64,000 nucleotides of DNA from assembly GCA_963576475.1 (NCBI GenBank), contig OY754980.1, forward strand, positions 28,819,486 to 28,883,485, in the 5' to 3' direction. The notes under the pieces were generated by a model. The model worked only from the letters and a program-made list of their open reading frames with translations, was not told the origin of the DNA and made no database searches. A program made the translations under genes and the position numbers. Below, in pieces: positions 1-10,445 of this stretch (positions are counted from its first letter, which is position 1; each line of letters starts with the position of its first letter). This stretch comes from Molanna angustata (lineage: Eukaryota; Arthropoda; Insecta; Trichoptera; Molannidae).

Positions 1-984
1 TTATCTATAAATTTTAATACATAGAAAATAATACCTTTGTCTCTAGTGAACATAAATACGCTGTAAAATATCTTATTCCGTGCAGTATAAATATTTCAAT
101 TAATATATTTATTAAGATTTTACTTTTTTACATAATATTTGTTTGAATATTCTTAAAATAAATTATATACATACTTTTTAATTGTTTGTTTAATTGAAAT
201 AGATTATTATTTTATATATGTACGTATAAAGACAATATAAAATAAAATCAAGTACCTTAGGTGAATAATTAGTTTTATCATTCTATTGTATTTTTTAATA
301 TTGTATTTCTTATTTATTTATAAAATATTTGTAATCTGTATTGATTGACTTGCCAAAATAGAATATTTTTAGCAAGCTCGGCTCTGTTTATTGAATATGT
401 GTTAATGTTTAGGTTTTTGGTTTTTGCTTTATTCCCTCAATCATTATCTGTCTCCGGGTATATTTCAATAGCGAATATTGCATTATATTTCAGAACTGAT
501 CTAATATTTTCATATTATTGTTTATCTGTGGGTATTGATTTTAGGTGGCGAAAGCAGAATCTGACAACAGAGATCAAAATAACTTTGTTCTCCTCAGATA
601 TGCCCTGTTGACTGTTGACTGTTGAATATATTTATTTATTTATATTTGTTTCTAGAATATTTTGTTTAGATTTTTTTTGTAATTTTTTTCCAATGCAAGC
701 GATTTATAATAAAAAGTCAGTAGGACAACACAAGATAATTTTCTGAATGTTTTCATATTTTCATTTACATCACAATTTTACGGGTAAATAATATAGTAAC
801 AATTTTTTATAATGTTTTCTATTTAATATTTATTTTTGTTTTATTAAATTCACAAAAATCCAAATAAGGCAGTTTGATCTTTCTTTGACAACAATTGAGA
901 GGAAAAAAATGCATAAAAATGTGGTATGATTCATTGCATCAAAGGGATTCTGAAAGAAAAATATATTTAAATAAGTTAGCTTGT
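1..984. other. AT-rich intron/intergenic DNA, no gene seen
   Basis: Presumably an intron of the + strand gene, because the first exon in the window starts mid-codon. An open stretch with an acceptor-like TTTTAG at 537-544 (VAKAESDNRDQNNFVLLRYA) has no donor and ends at a stop; I do not call it. Confidence 0.4.
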
Positions 985-1375
985 AGTTTTATACTGAAAG
1001 CAAGTTGGTATAATTATCTATTGTAGTTCTAAAAGAATTTATGTGTGAATCTATATTTTATTCTGTACAAAATTGGCATTAATTTTTATACTGAGAGCAA
1101 TTAGTATGGTAGACCATTTATTTCTATGTTATCCCAAAATAAAATTGGCAGTATGACCATTTATGTGTTATTCTAAAAGAAAGTTGACATGAATATTACT
1201 TTTGTATTGAAAGTAATTTGGTATATGATTATTTTAATTATATATGAATGACCATTTCTGTTATTCTAAAAGAAAATTGACATGAATGTTACTTTTGTAC
1301 TGAAGGTAAGTTGGTGTATGATTATTTTATTTGTGTATGAAAAGAAAATTGACATGAAGGTAATTTTTATAGTAA
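985..1375 (+). repeat. Degenerate tandem repeat, ~95-bp unit
   Basis: About four diverged units recur, each with TTATTCTAAAAGAAAATTGA, ATGAATGTTACTTTTGTACT, GAAGGTAAGTTGG and a GACCATTT motif. The best-matching pair is 1170-1262 and 1262-1355. No coding frame is kept. Confidence 0.55.
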
Positions 1376-1877
1376 GAAGGTGTTGCAAGGGCCAAAAAAG
1401 TTGATAAAATCTTTTTTTTTGTAAAAGAGTATATATTTTTTTAATAAATTCATTTTGCAATTCGTAAAAATGCTATTTTATCTGCAAAAACAATACTAGA
1501 TATAAAATAATGTATCCTGACTCTTTTTTTGTAAAATATACAAGACAGTTGCATCAATTATTATTTAATGTCGAAATTGCTGTACTTTATTTTATTCTTG
1601 TTTTTTATTTATTTTTTATTTTAAAACAATTTTTTCTCAGAACAACCAATATTTTTTTCTCACATCAATACATACCAAGATTAATAGATAAACCTTTAAG
1701 AGAAGACGCTTGCGATTTTCGAGTCATTCACAACAATTTTATTGTATACAATATAATTTTAAGAAATTCTGCATTTTTACAATAGAAACCAATCTATGAC
1801 TTGAGTCTGGTGTGGGCATATCTGAGATAAAAAAGCATTACTGAATGTATTTTTCATACAAGTATTTTATTTTTCAG

Positions 1878-1941
1878 CAACAAGGCACTGGAAAAGAGTT
1901 TCAATCTTACTTTGAAGCAAATAAGCGAATATCAATGTCAG
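1878..1941 (+). CDS. Exon A of Gln-rich protein gene (coiled coil)
   Basis: Acceptor TATTTTTCAG precedes 1878 and donor CAG|GTTTGT follows 1941. The 64 bases read as one base of a split codon plus 21 codons, NKALEKSFNLTLKQISEYQC and Q. The alternative frame (starting QQGTGKEF) cannot join the next exon without a stop, so this frame is chosen. Confidence 0.75.
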
Positions 1942-4900
1942 GTTTGTATTTTTACTTATTTGGCAGGGTAAACAAATTAAAATGATTCCATGATCATTAA
2001 AACTATCAATTTATGAAATTGTTGGACGTTTTTATAAGAATCAGTGAGATATGTCAGCCTTTGTGGAGAGGAATTGTTTTCAGTCTCCAGAATGTGGCAA
2101 TTTGTTATTAGGTGCGTGTTAAATGAATATTGGCATAGTGTCTAATACATAGTTGCCAAAACAAGATAAATTAAATCATTCCACAGCAACACACTATTTT
2201 GTTTTTTGTAAATGTTATCATTTTGCTATCCTTTCATGTTTATAATTTTTTAAGAGCTTTAAGATTTTTTCACACTGTGGAAATGAGGTCCCTGAGAGGA
2301 ATGAGTGATAAAACAATCTATGATAGGATAAGAAATATGGATATCAGACGAGAATGCAAGATTGAAAGATATATTGTGAGTAGAGTGAAAATAAATGCTC
2401 TGCAATGGTTCTGACATGTAGAGAGAATGAACGATGAACGCCTGACAAAAAAAATATACAACACTGAAAAGAGTGGCTTGAGATGGCATGATCATATAAA
2501 TGATATTTTGAAAGATGGTATTATACCGTCAGAATAATAGGAGAGCATTTATGACGCAATGCATGGATGTAAGTGAGGCAAAACATGTCTGTCAAGATAG
2601 AGGAGTCTGGCATTCTGTTCTCTCTGCCTACCCCAAGTAGGGATACGGTGTGATGGTATGTATGCATGTAAGAGCTTTAAATCAAATCCAAGTAGAATCT
2701 TGTTGTGGATTCAGCAGGGCAAGTCTGGTCCAACGGGCGAAATCAAAACCCTCGTGATTTACCCATATCATGGATATAATTATCATATGGAGATCTATGG
2801 GCCGGTATTACAGTCGACCCTCAACTCATTGAGTTTGTTAAACTCAAGATTAATGTTAAGGGGAGATTGATGAATCCATTTCCGTATTACAGTGCAATAT
2901 GACATGTCAGTTACTAAATCTTCAATATTATAGACATATTTTACTTTTTCTGTGGTTATTATTTGTCAAATTTTAATTTACATCAAATAATACGAACTAC
3001 AAAACGGGACGCTACGACTTGAAATACTATTGTTTTACTATCCAACATGGTAAATTGAATTTTTTTCACCAAAATAATGCTTTTAAATGCCCATGTTCGT
3101 TTCAATATGGTTGTCAGTTTGTTTTGTTGTGTGGCGCCACCGTCGATACAACTAACGCATCTAGTGATAGAACACTGAAACTGCACGCGTTGCCTAGCAA
3201 CGAGTCAAGAAATGACAGTTGACTTGCGGTTAAGTACTTAATCTTAGCGCGGTTAAGTACTTAGTGACGTATTTGAGGGAAGATTAGGCCTAAATGGACA
3301 CTGTAATACGCTATATTTTTGTAAAACTTGAGTTTAGCTCTTAAACTGAGACTGTAATACCGGCCCTATGACATCTAAAGATATTATAGAACTCCATATA
3401 ATAATTGTATCCATGAAATGGGTAATCGTGAGGGTTTTGATTTCGCCGGTTGGACCAGACTTGCACCCCAGGATGTTTCACTTTTAATTTTATTGAGTAT
3501 GATTAAAATGTATTCAACCCTTACAAATGTGTATGTTTTTATTTACAGATTCAAGTATTGAAAGCAACAAATGAATTTTTGTTTGATCAGACAGCAATGT
3601 TGAAGGGCTTTAAAAAGCAGCAGTCGACATCGGAACTTTCACCATTAATGCAGACCACGCAAACAAATAGAGCGTCTATTGGAAATGTAAGTTGTAATTT
3701 AAATGTTTGTAATCAATTTATTAACAAAACAAGCTATCTTAGAAATAATATTATAAACATTTTTTTAGGCTTTGCAACCTTCTTTGCAAAGTTTGGACCC
3801 GGGTCTAGCTGCCCCCATGCAGATATCACAACCTCTGTCGGGATTGTCAGACCAGGCACAGATATATAGCAATGCCTCACAGTCTGCAAGAATACAACAG
3901 CTCACTACACAGTTGGCTCAGGTATGTATGGCTATAGATACATATATGACTATTGACATTTCATTTTGGTTATTTGTATTGTGTGTAAATTATAGAACAA
4001 GTAGAGGAATATTTATACTTGGAGAGTATGTTTGAACGGAATGGAAGACCTGATAAAGATATTTTCTTTGGAAATATCTTCCAAATTCTATGTTTCCACC
4101 TTCCTACAACCTGGGTCTTTAAGATTCAAATTAATATTTTCTTGAGCAGATTACAAACCCTCCACAATGCTTATTTAGTGTGCTCTACTATACTGGACTC
4201 AAATCTTATTATCTGATGTCTATGTTGAAAAAATATTCCGATTATGTGTGTTGCATAAAATTAGTCAATAACCAAAATAGAACAAGACCATGAATTATTT
4301 TAAGAGATAATTACCTTACTATAAATTCATTTGTATCATCACAATGTGGATTAACCAGCGATAGGTGTACGGGCGTGCATCACCTTATTAAACGACACAA
4401 GCATATATCCTCACCACACCACAAGCATCCTGCCATTTCAATTTATCAGATTAATTTATTTAAATTCCAGACACTGAAACTTGATCGCAGTAAAATCAGC
4501 CCGCCTTTTAATTATTAGGTATTCCACTGTCTCATTTATGTATAAAGATTGATAATGTAGTGTATGTTTTAGGCTCAAGCTCAGTCACCGCAGGCTCAAC
4601 AATTAGCCCTGGCTCAACACAATCTCAATACACAAAACATTGGTCCTCAACATGGTTTGGGACTGAGTGCACAGACACTTCTTAATTCTCAACAGGTACG
4701 ATACATTTTTGTATTTATCGGTAACTTAAATACCTACATATTTTATTTATTTGGAAGGGTACTTGTTGGAAGAAATTGTTTAATAATTAATAATAATACT
4801 GTTAAGAGTCTTATAGCAATATTAATGTTGTTTAAATTAATCAGGTTTTAGGTGGTCAGCAACAGTTGATGGCACCAAACACACAACAGGCCTTGCAGCA

Positions 4901-7900
4901 ATCACTCAACAACCAACAGGTAACCAACTTTACATACATAAAAAACAAAATTCCAACATATGTTAACACAGTCCCAGGCAGTTTTAACTGCATCATAATT
5001 AAATTATAGGAACCAAACATTTTGTATTAATCCCGAATGTATTCAGGATTGAGATATACTAATTTATCATCACAAGCCCTATCTGGCTGCTACTCTGGTC
5101 GCCTGTGTTCGGGCCTGTATTTGTGAATCCAGTGAAACCACAATTGCCTTTCTCTTTTGTATCTATGGTTATATTACATGTCAGTAATTTTGGACAAATG
5201 AAGTGGTGTAAGTAATTGTGTTTCTGATTAACTTAAAACAGAGATTATCAAACTTATTTCTTTTACCGCCCCCTTTGAAAATCAATTATTTTTCAGCGCC
5301 CCCAATTTTTTTATACACTCCTAAAACTTAAAAATCACAATTTCATTACTTTAATTAATTTAGTTAATAAGACACCGGTCAAAGGTCACCGACATTGCAG
5401 AAAGAGTGGGAAGGCTGAAGTGGCAATGGGCAGGTCATGTGGCAAGACAGAGAGATGATAGATGGACCCCCAAAATTCTGAATTGGAGACCCTATCATAA
5501 TAGAAGAGGTGTAGGGAGACCACAGAGGAGATGGACTGACGACATTGTCGAACTGGTGGGACATGGGTGGAAACAGAGCGCCCAGGATAGCGAGAAGTGG
5601 AAAACTCAGGAAGAGGCCTTTATCCAGCAGTGGAGTGAAAGGGGCAGAAGAAGAAGAAGAATTAATTTAGTTATAGTGTGTTGATTTAGTTATATGGTGT
5701 TTAAACTTACATTCTAAATTAGAAATTTTTACCAGTGAGAGCAATCAAAACGTAACTTTATAATATTTAGAATATAATATTTTAATCAAATTAAAAGAAA
5801 CAATATAGATAGGTAATTAATTTTAGTCTTAAAACTAATCTAATGAGATGGATGAATTTGATGATTTTTAACAAGTTTGTTGATATCAGGTTCTTTTTTA
5901 GTCAAAAACATCAGTATCATACAGGGTAGAAATATAAACTAATTATTTGATACTGAGTAGTAGGTAGGTTTTAATTTTAGTGAAATTTAATAAATCAAGT
6001 AAGTGAAATTGCAAATCAACTATCGCCCCCCTACACCACGCCAACGCTCCCCATTTTTTTCTGGGCCCCTTAACGCCCCCCTCTAGGTCTCCAACGCCCA
6101 CAAGGGGGCGTTATCGCCCACTTTGAGAAAGACTGATTTAAAATAAATAAATAACATATTTTAAATATTATTTCCACATTATATGCCATTTCATTGCCAT
6201 TAATTAATGAAAAAAACTTCTTCTTCTTCTTCAATGGCGCTACAGCCCATATCGAGCCTTGGCCTCCGTCAGTCTTCGCCTCCAGCTTCTCCTATCTTCT
6301 GCAGCAACTTTCCAACTGCCCGGCACTTGCAATAGTTGGGAAGCATCCCTTCCAACTTCGTCCTCCCATCGCAGCCGCGGTCTTCCAACCTTTCGTCTTC
6401 CACCTGGATGTCCACACAACTTTCTTTGGTATTCGCTGTGGTGGCATTCTCTGTACATGTCCGGCCCATCTCAATCTGCTCAATCTGACATGCACAGAGA
6501 GCCTGGAAGTTTTGTAGATAGCATACAGCTCATTATTGTATCTAATCCTCCAGGCGTCACCATCAGGCACAGGTCCTAGGATTCTATGAAAAAAACTAAT
6601 GAAGTTAATTATAGTAAATGAATGAGGTATTATTAATATGACCAAACGTACTTACTGCTTCATGTCGCAAATAGCCAAAAATATTTGACATGAATTTGAA
6701 GATAATCACTTTCTCATTATTTATTATACTATATTATATGTACTCACTACCGTTTTTGAAATAAATATCTAAATAATGATATTCACCGAATAAAAAATGA
6801 AAATGAGTTATAGAATAATGTCAAATAATGGAAAAACACAAATAAATTGTGACGTTGGCAGATCAAACAACACGATTAATTTATTATGAATAGTCTGATG
6901 TGTCTTATTATGAAGTGTTTTTCATAAGAAGACCATTATGTGTACTTCATACATTTTGTTTGCCCGATTATAATTTTCCAAACTCTTATGTGTTGAAAAT
7001 TTCAAGTAATAAAAATTGTTGAAAAGTATAATTTTAGATTTTGGTTTAAATTGATAAAAAAATCATTGTCATTCAGTTTCATAAAATTAAAAATACAAAT
7101 CATTCTTCTCTGGGCTGGCAATACTGGTTAGTTGAAAGCAATTGGCATTTGTAAATAGACTCGCAACTTACATACACAGGCTGTAAGGAAGTGTTAAATA
7201 AATATAAGTAAAGACCATGTATTGTCTTCTAATGCAATATTTTTATATAGGTATTTTAAAAAATAATGAATATGTCCTTGTAACAAGCACAAATACATCA
7301 TCATACATTCCCTAAACTAATCATAAATGCTTGTGCTATAGGTGAACGAAATGAAGGTACAAGAATACAATAATAATAGAAGTTTATTCTGAGACATAAT
7401 TTTTGAAGTTGGTAACAACATATATTGGTATTCCTTTAATACCCTCGTGGGTATTCCAGTCCAGTCATCTTCATCAACATCATGTGCCCCTTGTCTAAAT
7501 GATTACATATTATATAGGTATCTGTTAGTAATGAATCTTTTGTTTTAATAACACTTTTCAAAGCAACTGGAGTCACTCTGAGAAATCAACTTTCATATAA
7601 TATTTTTTTCAGTTCTAATTTATTAATTACTCATCTTTAATAGTTTATAACATAGACAGATTCAATTATATGCAAAAATAATCTATAAATATAAATAAAT
7701 TGTTTCAGTTAATGCAAGTGAATCAAAACCAGCAGCAGTTGACAAATCAACATTTGGCTCTTCTGTTGAATCAGCAACAACAGCATTTACGTATCGATGA
7801 CAGCCTTTTCAGTAAGCATCATTATTTCATATATTTATTACATTGTGGTTACTTAACACTACAATGTTTAGACTTACCATGGAGTGCAGGGAATATATAA

Positions 7901-9371
7901 AAAAAGATGGGTTTTGATTTCTCTGTTGTAGTTGTGAAAAAAATTAAGCATGTGCACGAGGAATGACTACTCATGGTCGCTATGGTCATGCCCCTAAAAC
8001 TTTTTGCCAAAATAATTAAGGCCGGAAATTTTTTGAACAGACCTTGTAACAGATTATTAGGAGACTCCTGGATTCAGCCAAGGCCCACCCAGGGCTGTCG
8101 AGCTTATGATGATGATGATGTAACAGATTATTGCATTTATACATTAATGCAATAGTCTCGCAGTCTTGAAAAATTTCATAAATCTTAAAAGTTAGAAGTT
8201 TTATCATATTATGTTTCAATACCCCCTATTCAGTAACTATTGTAACTAAAATAGGAACATACTAAAATTGTACATTTTAGATTTCCGGTCTTATTTCAGC
8301 GTTATAAAATATCAACTTGGACTAAATGGAATAGGAACGTACCTATATTGGCCGGAACATTCTTAAAAAGTTACTGATTCAGACGTATTTTGAATAATTA
8401 TGAAATTTTTATTTTTATATATATAAGAATATTTTTTATTAATTTGTTTTTATAAAACCAGTCTCTTGTTTATTTTTCAGACAATGCCTCGCAGCAGATG
8501 CTGGTTCAACAAAACGTGCAGCAGTTGGCCCAGCAGCAGCAGAATGCCCAGCAACAGTTGGCACAACAACAGCAGCAGAACTGTCAACAGCAACAGCAGC
8601 AGCAGCACGTGCAACAACAGCAGCAGCAGCAGCATGTACAACAACAGAACGCCCAGCAACAGAATGTGTTACAGCAGCAACAGAACGTGTTGCAAAACAG
8701 CAACTCCACATCGTCTCTTGTTATATCTAGTTCCCAGCCTCAACAGCAGTCCATTATGACGTTTCCAGCAAATAGGTGAGAAAATTAATTTAGTCTTCTA
8801 AATCTACTTACTAATTTAGTCTTCTTATTTTAAGCGCTGCTATATTTTAAGATTTCAGCTATTGTCACAAAACAGTATCTTCATTCTGAAAAACATCCCG
8901 CGAACTGTTTCCATGCGGCACCTTAGTTCTTTGTCAGGATCTAAATTATCAGTGAGAAAACTTTCAAGATATTTAAAAGTTTTGACTCTTTCTATGGCTT
9001 GTCCTTCAATTTGCTAAGTCAAGTTATTATGAGACTGTCGCCTTTTAATTCTTAATGACATGTAATTAGACAGTATAATGGCGCTCATAAGTGAATAATT
9101 GCTATAGAGGTGTTAGTTATGTTATAACATTAAAAACTTATACTTGGGGCTACATTATGTTAGCATTTTTGATGTTTGGATTTTTGGATTGTATCACTGT
9201 GACAATCTTACCAAAAAGTAACTACAGGTTTAATATGTATTTTGTTATAAATGCACATCAATCTAAGCAATTTTACTTTCATGAATTACTGATAATAACT
9301 TCAAAATATTATTGTTTAGGATATTTTCAATCGTTTTATTTTCATTTTTCAGGTTACCAAATAACTTTTGA
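1878..9371 (+). CDS. Coiled-coil/Gln-rich protein, 3' part of gene (8 exons)
   Basis: Eight exons join with matching phases: 1878-1941, 3549-3686, 3769-3921, 4573-4695, 4845-4919, 7709-7811, 8481-8775 and 9353-9371. They give 322 residues and a stop; the first base completes a codon begun in an exon left of the window. The N-terminal ~45 residues (NKALEKSFNLTLKQISEYQC onward, through ATNEFLFDQ) look like a leucine-bearing coiled coil. A Ser/Thr/Gln linker follows, then a long Gln-rich region ending in polyQ and the short tail RLPNNF. Gln-rich tails after a coiled coil occur in many RNA-binding and transcription cofactors, but no catalytic or nucleic-acid-binding domain lies in the window. I do not recognise the gene. 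The exon chain is well supported; the function is unknown. Confidence 0.85.
2065..2185 (+). mobile_element. SINE fragment (family 1, 3' half)
   Basis: Contains GTCTCCAGAATGTGGCAATT, TGTTATTAGGTGCGTGTTAAA and the CATAGTGTCTAATA tail also found at 10070-10235, 26143-26275 (reverse) and 60890-61040. The tRNA-like head is missing here. Confidence 0.6.
2265..2660 (+). mobile_element. LINE fragment, C-terminal end of ORF2
   Basis: The + frame from about 2285 reads RSLRGMSDKTIYDRIRNMDI, RRECKIERYIVSRVKINALQ, WF, then after a stop HVERMNDERLTKKIYN and RWHDHINDILKDG. This is the (W/L)xGHVxRM..R..K / RP..RW..D pattern seen at the C-terminus of many insect LINE ORF2 proteins. Stops interrupt it. The ending (GTCTGGCATTCTGTTCTCTC) is shared with 9850-9920, suggesting the same 3' terminus. 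Confidence 0.6.
2799..3366. mobile_element. Harbinger-like MITE nested in a foldback element
   Basis: Termini are GGGCCGGTATTACAGTC and its inverse GACTGTAATACCGGCCC, flanked by TAT (2796-2798 and 3367-3369). The matching empty site CTATGACATC occurs once in the 47 kb copy. Terminal GGGCC/GTATTACA and a 3-bp duplication fit PIF/Harbinger; no transposase is present. Interior features: GTTGCCTAGCAAC at 3189-3201 and two GCGGTTAAGTACTTA copies. Confidence 0.75.
3189..3263. promoter_or_regulatory. Clustered palindromic sites inside the MITE
   Basis: GTTGCCTAGCAAC (3189-3201) resembles an RFX X-box. GCGGTTAAGTACTTA occurs at 3226-3240 and 3249-3263, 23 bp apart, each with the palindrome AAGTACTT. 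Regulatory function is only a possibility. Confidence 0.2.
3549..3686 (+). CDS. Exon B of Gln-rich protein gene
   Basis: Acceptor TTTACAG and donor AAT|GTAAGT bound 46 whole codons (phase 0 to 0). The exon continues the coiled coil (IQVLKATNEFLFDQTAMLKG) and then becomes polar (KKQQSTSELSPL...). It lies 77 bp downstream of the end of the foldback element at 2717-3469. Confidence 0.85.
3769..3921 (+). CDS. Exon C of Gln-rich protein gene
   Basis: Acceptor TTTTTTAG|GC and donor CAG|GTATGT bound 51 codons, phase 0. The content is ALQPSLQSLDPGLAAP onward to QLTTQLAQ, rich in Gln, Ser, Leu and Pro. The preceding intron is only 82 bp. Confidence 0.85.
4573..4695 (+). CDS. Exon D of Gln-rich protein gene
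   Basis: Acceptor TGTTTTAG and donor CAACAG|GTACGA bound 41 codons, phase 0. The content is Gln/Ala-rich (AQAQSPQAQQLALAQHN ... LLNSQQ). Confidence 0.85.
4845..4919 (+). CDS. Exon E of Gln-rich protein gene
   Basis: Acceptor AATCAG and donor CAACAG|GTAACC bound 25 codons, phase 0: VLGGQQQLMAP ... LNNQQ. The intron that follows is 2.8 kb and carries the hAT-like element and LINE debris. Confidence 0.85.
5239..6135. mobile_element. hAT-like non-autonomous element
   Basis: Begins CAGAGATTATCAAACTT and ends with the inverse of CAGTCTTTCTCAAAGTG. C-rich subterminal sequence (CGCCCCC) appears at both ends. Flanks ACTTAAAA and ATTTAAAA match 7 of 8, as expected for a hAT 8-bp duplication. It carries a LINE fragment (5372-5665) and no transposase. 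Confidence 0.7.
5372..5665 (+). mobile_element. RTE-like LINE ORF2 C-terminal fragment inside the hAT-like element
   Basis: One open frame reads VGRLKWQWAGHVARQRDDRW, TPKILNWRPYHNRRGVGRPQ, RRWTDDIVELVGHGWKQSAQ, then ..EEAFIQQWSERG. This is the typical C-terminal tail of insect RTE/craniofacial-development-protein-2-like LINE proteins. It ends in a (GAA)n tail at 5646-5660. Confidence 0.8.
6214..6640 (-). mobile_element. RTE-like LINE fragment (broken)
   Basis: On the - strand: GPVPDGDAWRIRYNNELYAI, SRLRWAGHVQRMPPQRIPKK, then in another frame GGRRKVGRPRLRWEDEVGRD and EDRRSWRRRLTEAKARYGL. One frameshift near the PKK/HPGG junction breaks it. The 3' end is GGGCTGTAGCGCCATTGAAG followed by (GAA)n, a common insect LINE terminus. 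Confidence 0.8.
7305..7362. mobile_element. Short fragment of SINE family 2
   Basis: CATAAATGCTTGTGCTATAG and GTGAACGAAAT match 44060-44165 and 49535-49585. Confidence 0.35.
7709..7811 (+). CDS. Exon F of Gln-rich protein gene
   Basis: Acceptor TTGTTTCAG and donor TTCA|GTAAGC bound 34 codons plus one base (phase 1). The content is LMQVNQNQQQLTNQHLALLL and then LNQQQQHLRIDDSLF. The split codon completes as Asn with the next exon. Confidence 0.85.
8050..8125 (+). mobile_element. LINE 3' end remnant
   Basis: The + frame reads GDSWIQPRPTQGCRAY and then GATGATGATG, the usual ending of a broken insect LINE with a short trinucleotide tail. Confidence 0.4.
8222..8385. mobile_element. Candidate MITE with short inverted ends
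   Basis: CCCTATTCAGTAACT at the left and AGTTACTGATTCAGA at the right are imperfect inverted repeats about 160 bp apart, in the intron before exon G. Confidence 0.4.
8481..8775 (+). CDS. Exon G of Gln-rich protein gene (polyQ)
   Basis: Acceptor TATTTTTCAG and donor AATAG|GTGAGA bound 295 bases that carry phase 1 through to phase 2. After NASQQMLVQQNVQQLAQ come mixed CAG/CAA glutamine runs interspersed with Asn, His and Val, then a Ser/Thr segment (NSTSSLVISSSQ). The mixed CAG/CAA codons are typical of a selected, less slippage-prone polyQ tract. Confidence 0.88.
9353..9371 (+). CDS. Terminal exon H of Gln-rich protein gene
   Basis: A 19-base coding end after acceptor CATTTTTCAG. With the AG left by exon G it reads R-L-P-N-N-F-stop. 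The phase fit and the poly(A) signal 78 bp later support it. The terminal exon is too short to be found by ORF length alone. Confidence 0.7.
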
Positions 9372-9448
9372 AGTGTCTCCCAGATCTTCAACTAATATGA
9401 TGTGAAACAGACATGCGAATTGCATTTAAATTGTTATATGTATATATC

Positions 9449-9454
9449 AATAAA
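9449..9454 (+). terminator. Poly(A) signal of Gln-rich gene
   Basis: AATAAA, overlapping a second AATAAA-like hexamer (CAATAAATAAATA), 78 bp after the stop codon at 9369-9371. It is the expected 3' end of the + strand gene. Confidence 0.6.
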
Positions 9455-9954
9455 TAAATATAAGTCAGATGACTTTGGATTGTACTATGATGAAAGTAGG
9501 ACTGCGTGTTTTATACAAAAAGTTACTATATAAGTGTATAATATATAGTTATATATTTTTGTTTAAATTATGTCAGAAGTTAGGGATTTAAACATGCCAT
9601 TTGTTTCTCTAAAATACACACATTGTATTTTATCCTTTAACCAAAATATTTTTATTTAAATATGTATTTAGTAAATAAGCTATTTGTTGTGACAATTGCA
9701 ATTATGTACGTGTATATTGATCAAAATATACAAAAAAATAGATGTAAAAAATATACTTGCTGGGTTACAAGTATTTCTTGCAGGATATGTTACATGGACT
9801 AAAATGCCGCATATTCGACCCCCCAATAGTATGTCTGCCTAGTTAAAAAAGTGTGGCATTCTATTCTCTCTGCCTTACTACTAGTGAGGGACATAGTTGG
9901 ATGGTATATACATATATATCATACAACTATGTCCATACATACATACATTCATTC

Positions 9955-10445
9955 ATACATACATATATATGTATTTAAATGTGATTTCGTTAAATATTAA
10001 GGAAAATATACTTTCTTAGAATTTATTTGTATGTTATTTACATACAATACATTCATACAAACATATACGGGTTTGATTCCAGGTGCAGACACTGTTTTTA
10101 ATTGTGTTTTCAGTCTGGATCTGTGAGACGATTAATATTGTAAGTCTCCAGAATGTGGCAACTTGTTATTGGGTGCTTGTTAAATAATTATTTGACATAG
10201 TACCTGTTAGTTGCCCGAGAAGCTACATAAAATAAATATACATACATATATATGTATTTAAATCTGATTTTGTTAAATTGGAAAATATACTTTCTTGGGA
10301 TTTATTTGTATGTTATTTACAAACATTCATACATACATACATTCATTCATTCATCATACATATATATATGTATTTAAATCTGATTTCGATAAATATTAAG
10401 GAATATATACTTTCTTAGGATTTATTTGTATGTTATTTATTGTAA
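9955..10445 (+). repeat. Three copies of an ~85-bp unit, two separated by a SINE
   Basis: Units at about 9957-10045, 10245-10325 and 10357-10440 share CATATATATGTATTTAAAT, TGATTTCGTTAAATATTAAG, ATATACTTTCTTAGGATTTA and TTTGTATGTTATTTA. CATA/CATT tetranucleotide runs join them. Confidence 0.65.
10070..10235 (+). mobile_element. SINE family 1 (tRNA-derived), 5'-truncated
   Basis: Starts within a B-box-like GGTTTGATTCC (10074), then CAGTCTGGATCTGTGAGACG, GTCTCCAGAATGTGGCAACT and TGTTATTGGGTGCTTGTTAA. It matches 60890-61040, where a longer head survives. Confidence 0.6.

Larger units (their letters stand above)
2717..3469. mobile_element. Foldback MITE, interrupted by a second MITE
   Basis: Arms at 2717-2795 and about 3370-3469 are inverted copies (GGGCAAGTCTGGTCCAAC ... 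GTTGGACCAGACTTGCACCC). The uninterrupted copy of the same element is at 46985-47176. It lies in the 1.6 kb intron before exon B. Confidence 0.8.

Noticed and set aside
537..627. Possible exon reading VAKAESDNRDQNNFVLLRYA after TTTTAG
   Set aside because: No donor before the stop, and no phase fit to the exon at 1878.
1878..1960. Alternative frame QQGTGKEFQSYFEANKRISM for exon A
   Set aside because: It would leave phase 1 and run into a stop after joining exon B. The NKALEKSF frame joins in phase 0.
8439..8711. Antisense Ala/Val- and Leu-rich frames opposite the polyQ exon
   Set aside because: They are shadows of CAG/CAA repeats; the + strand frame has matching splice sites and phases.
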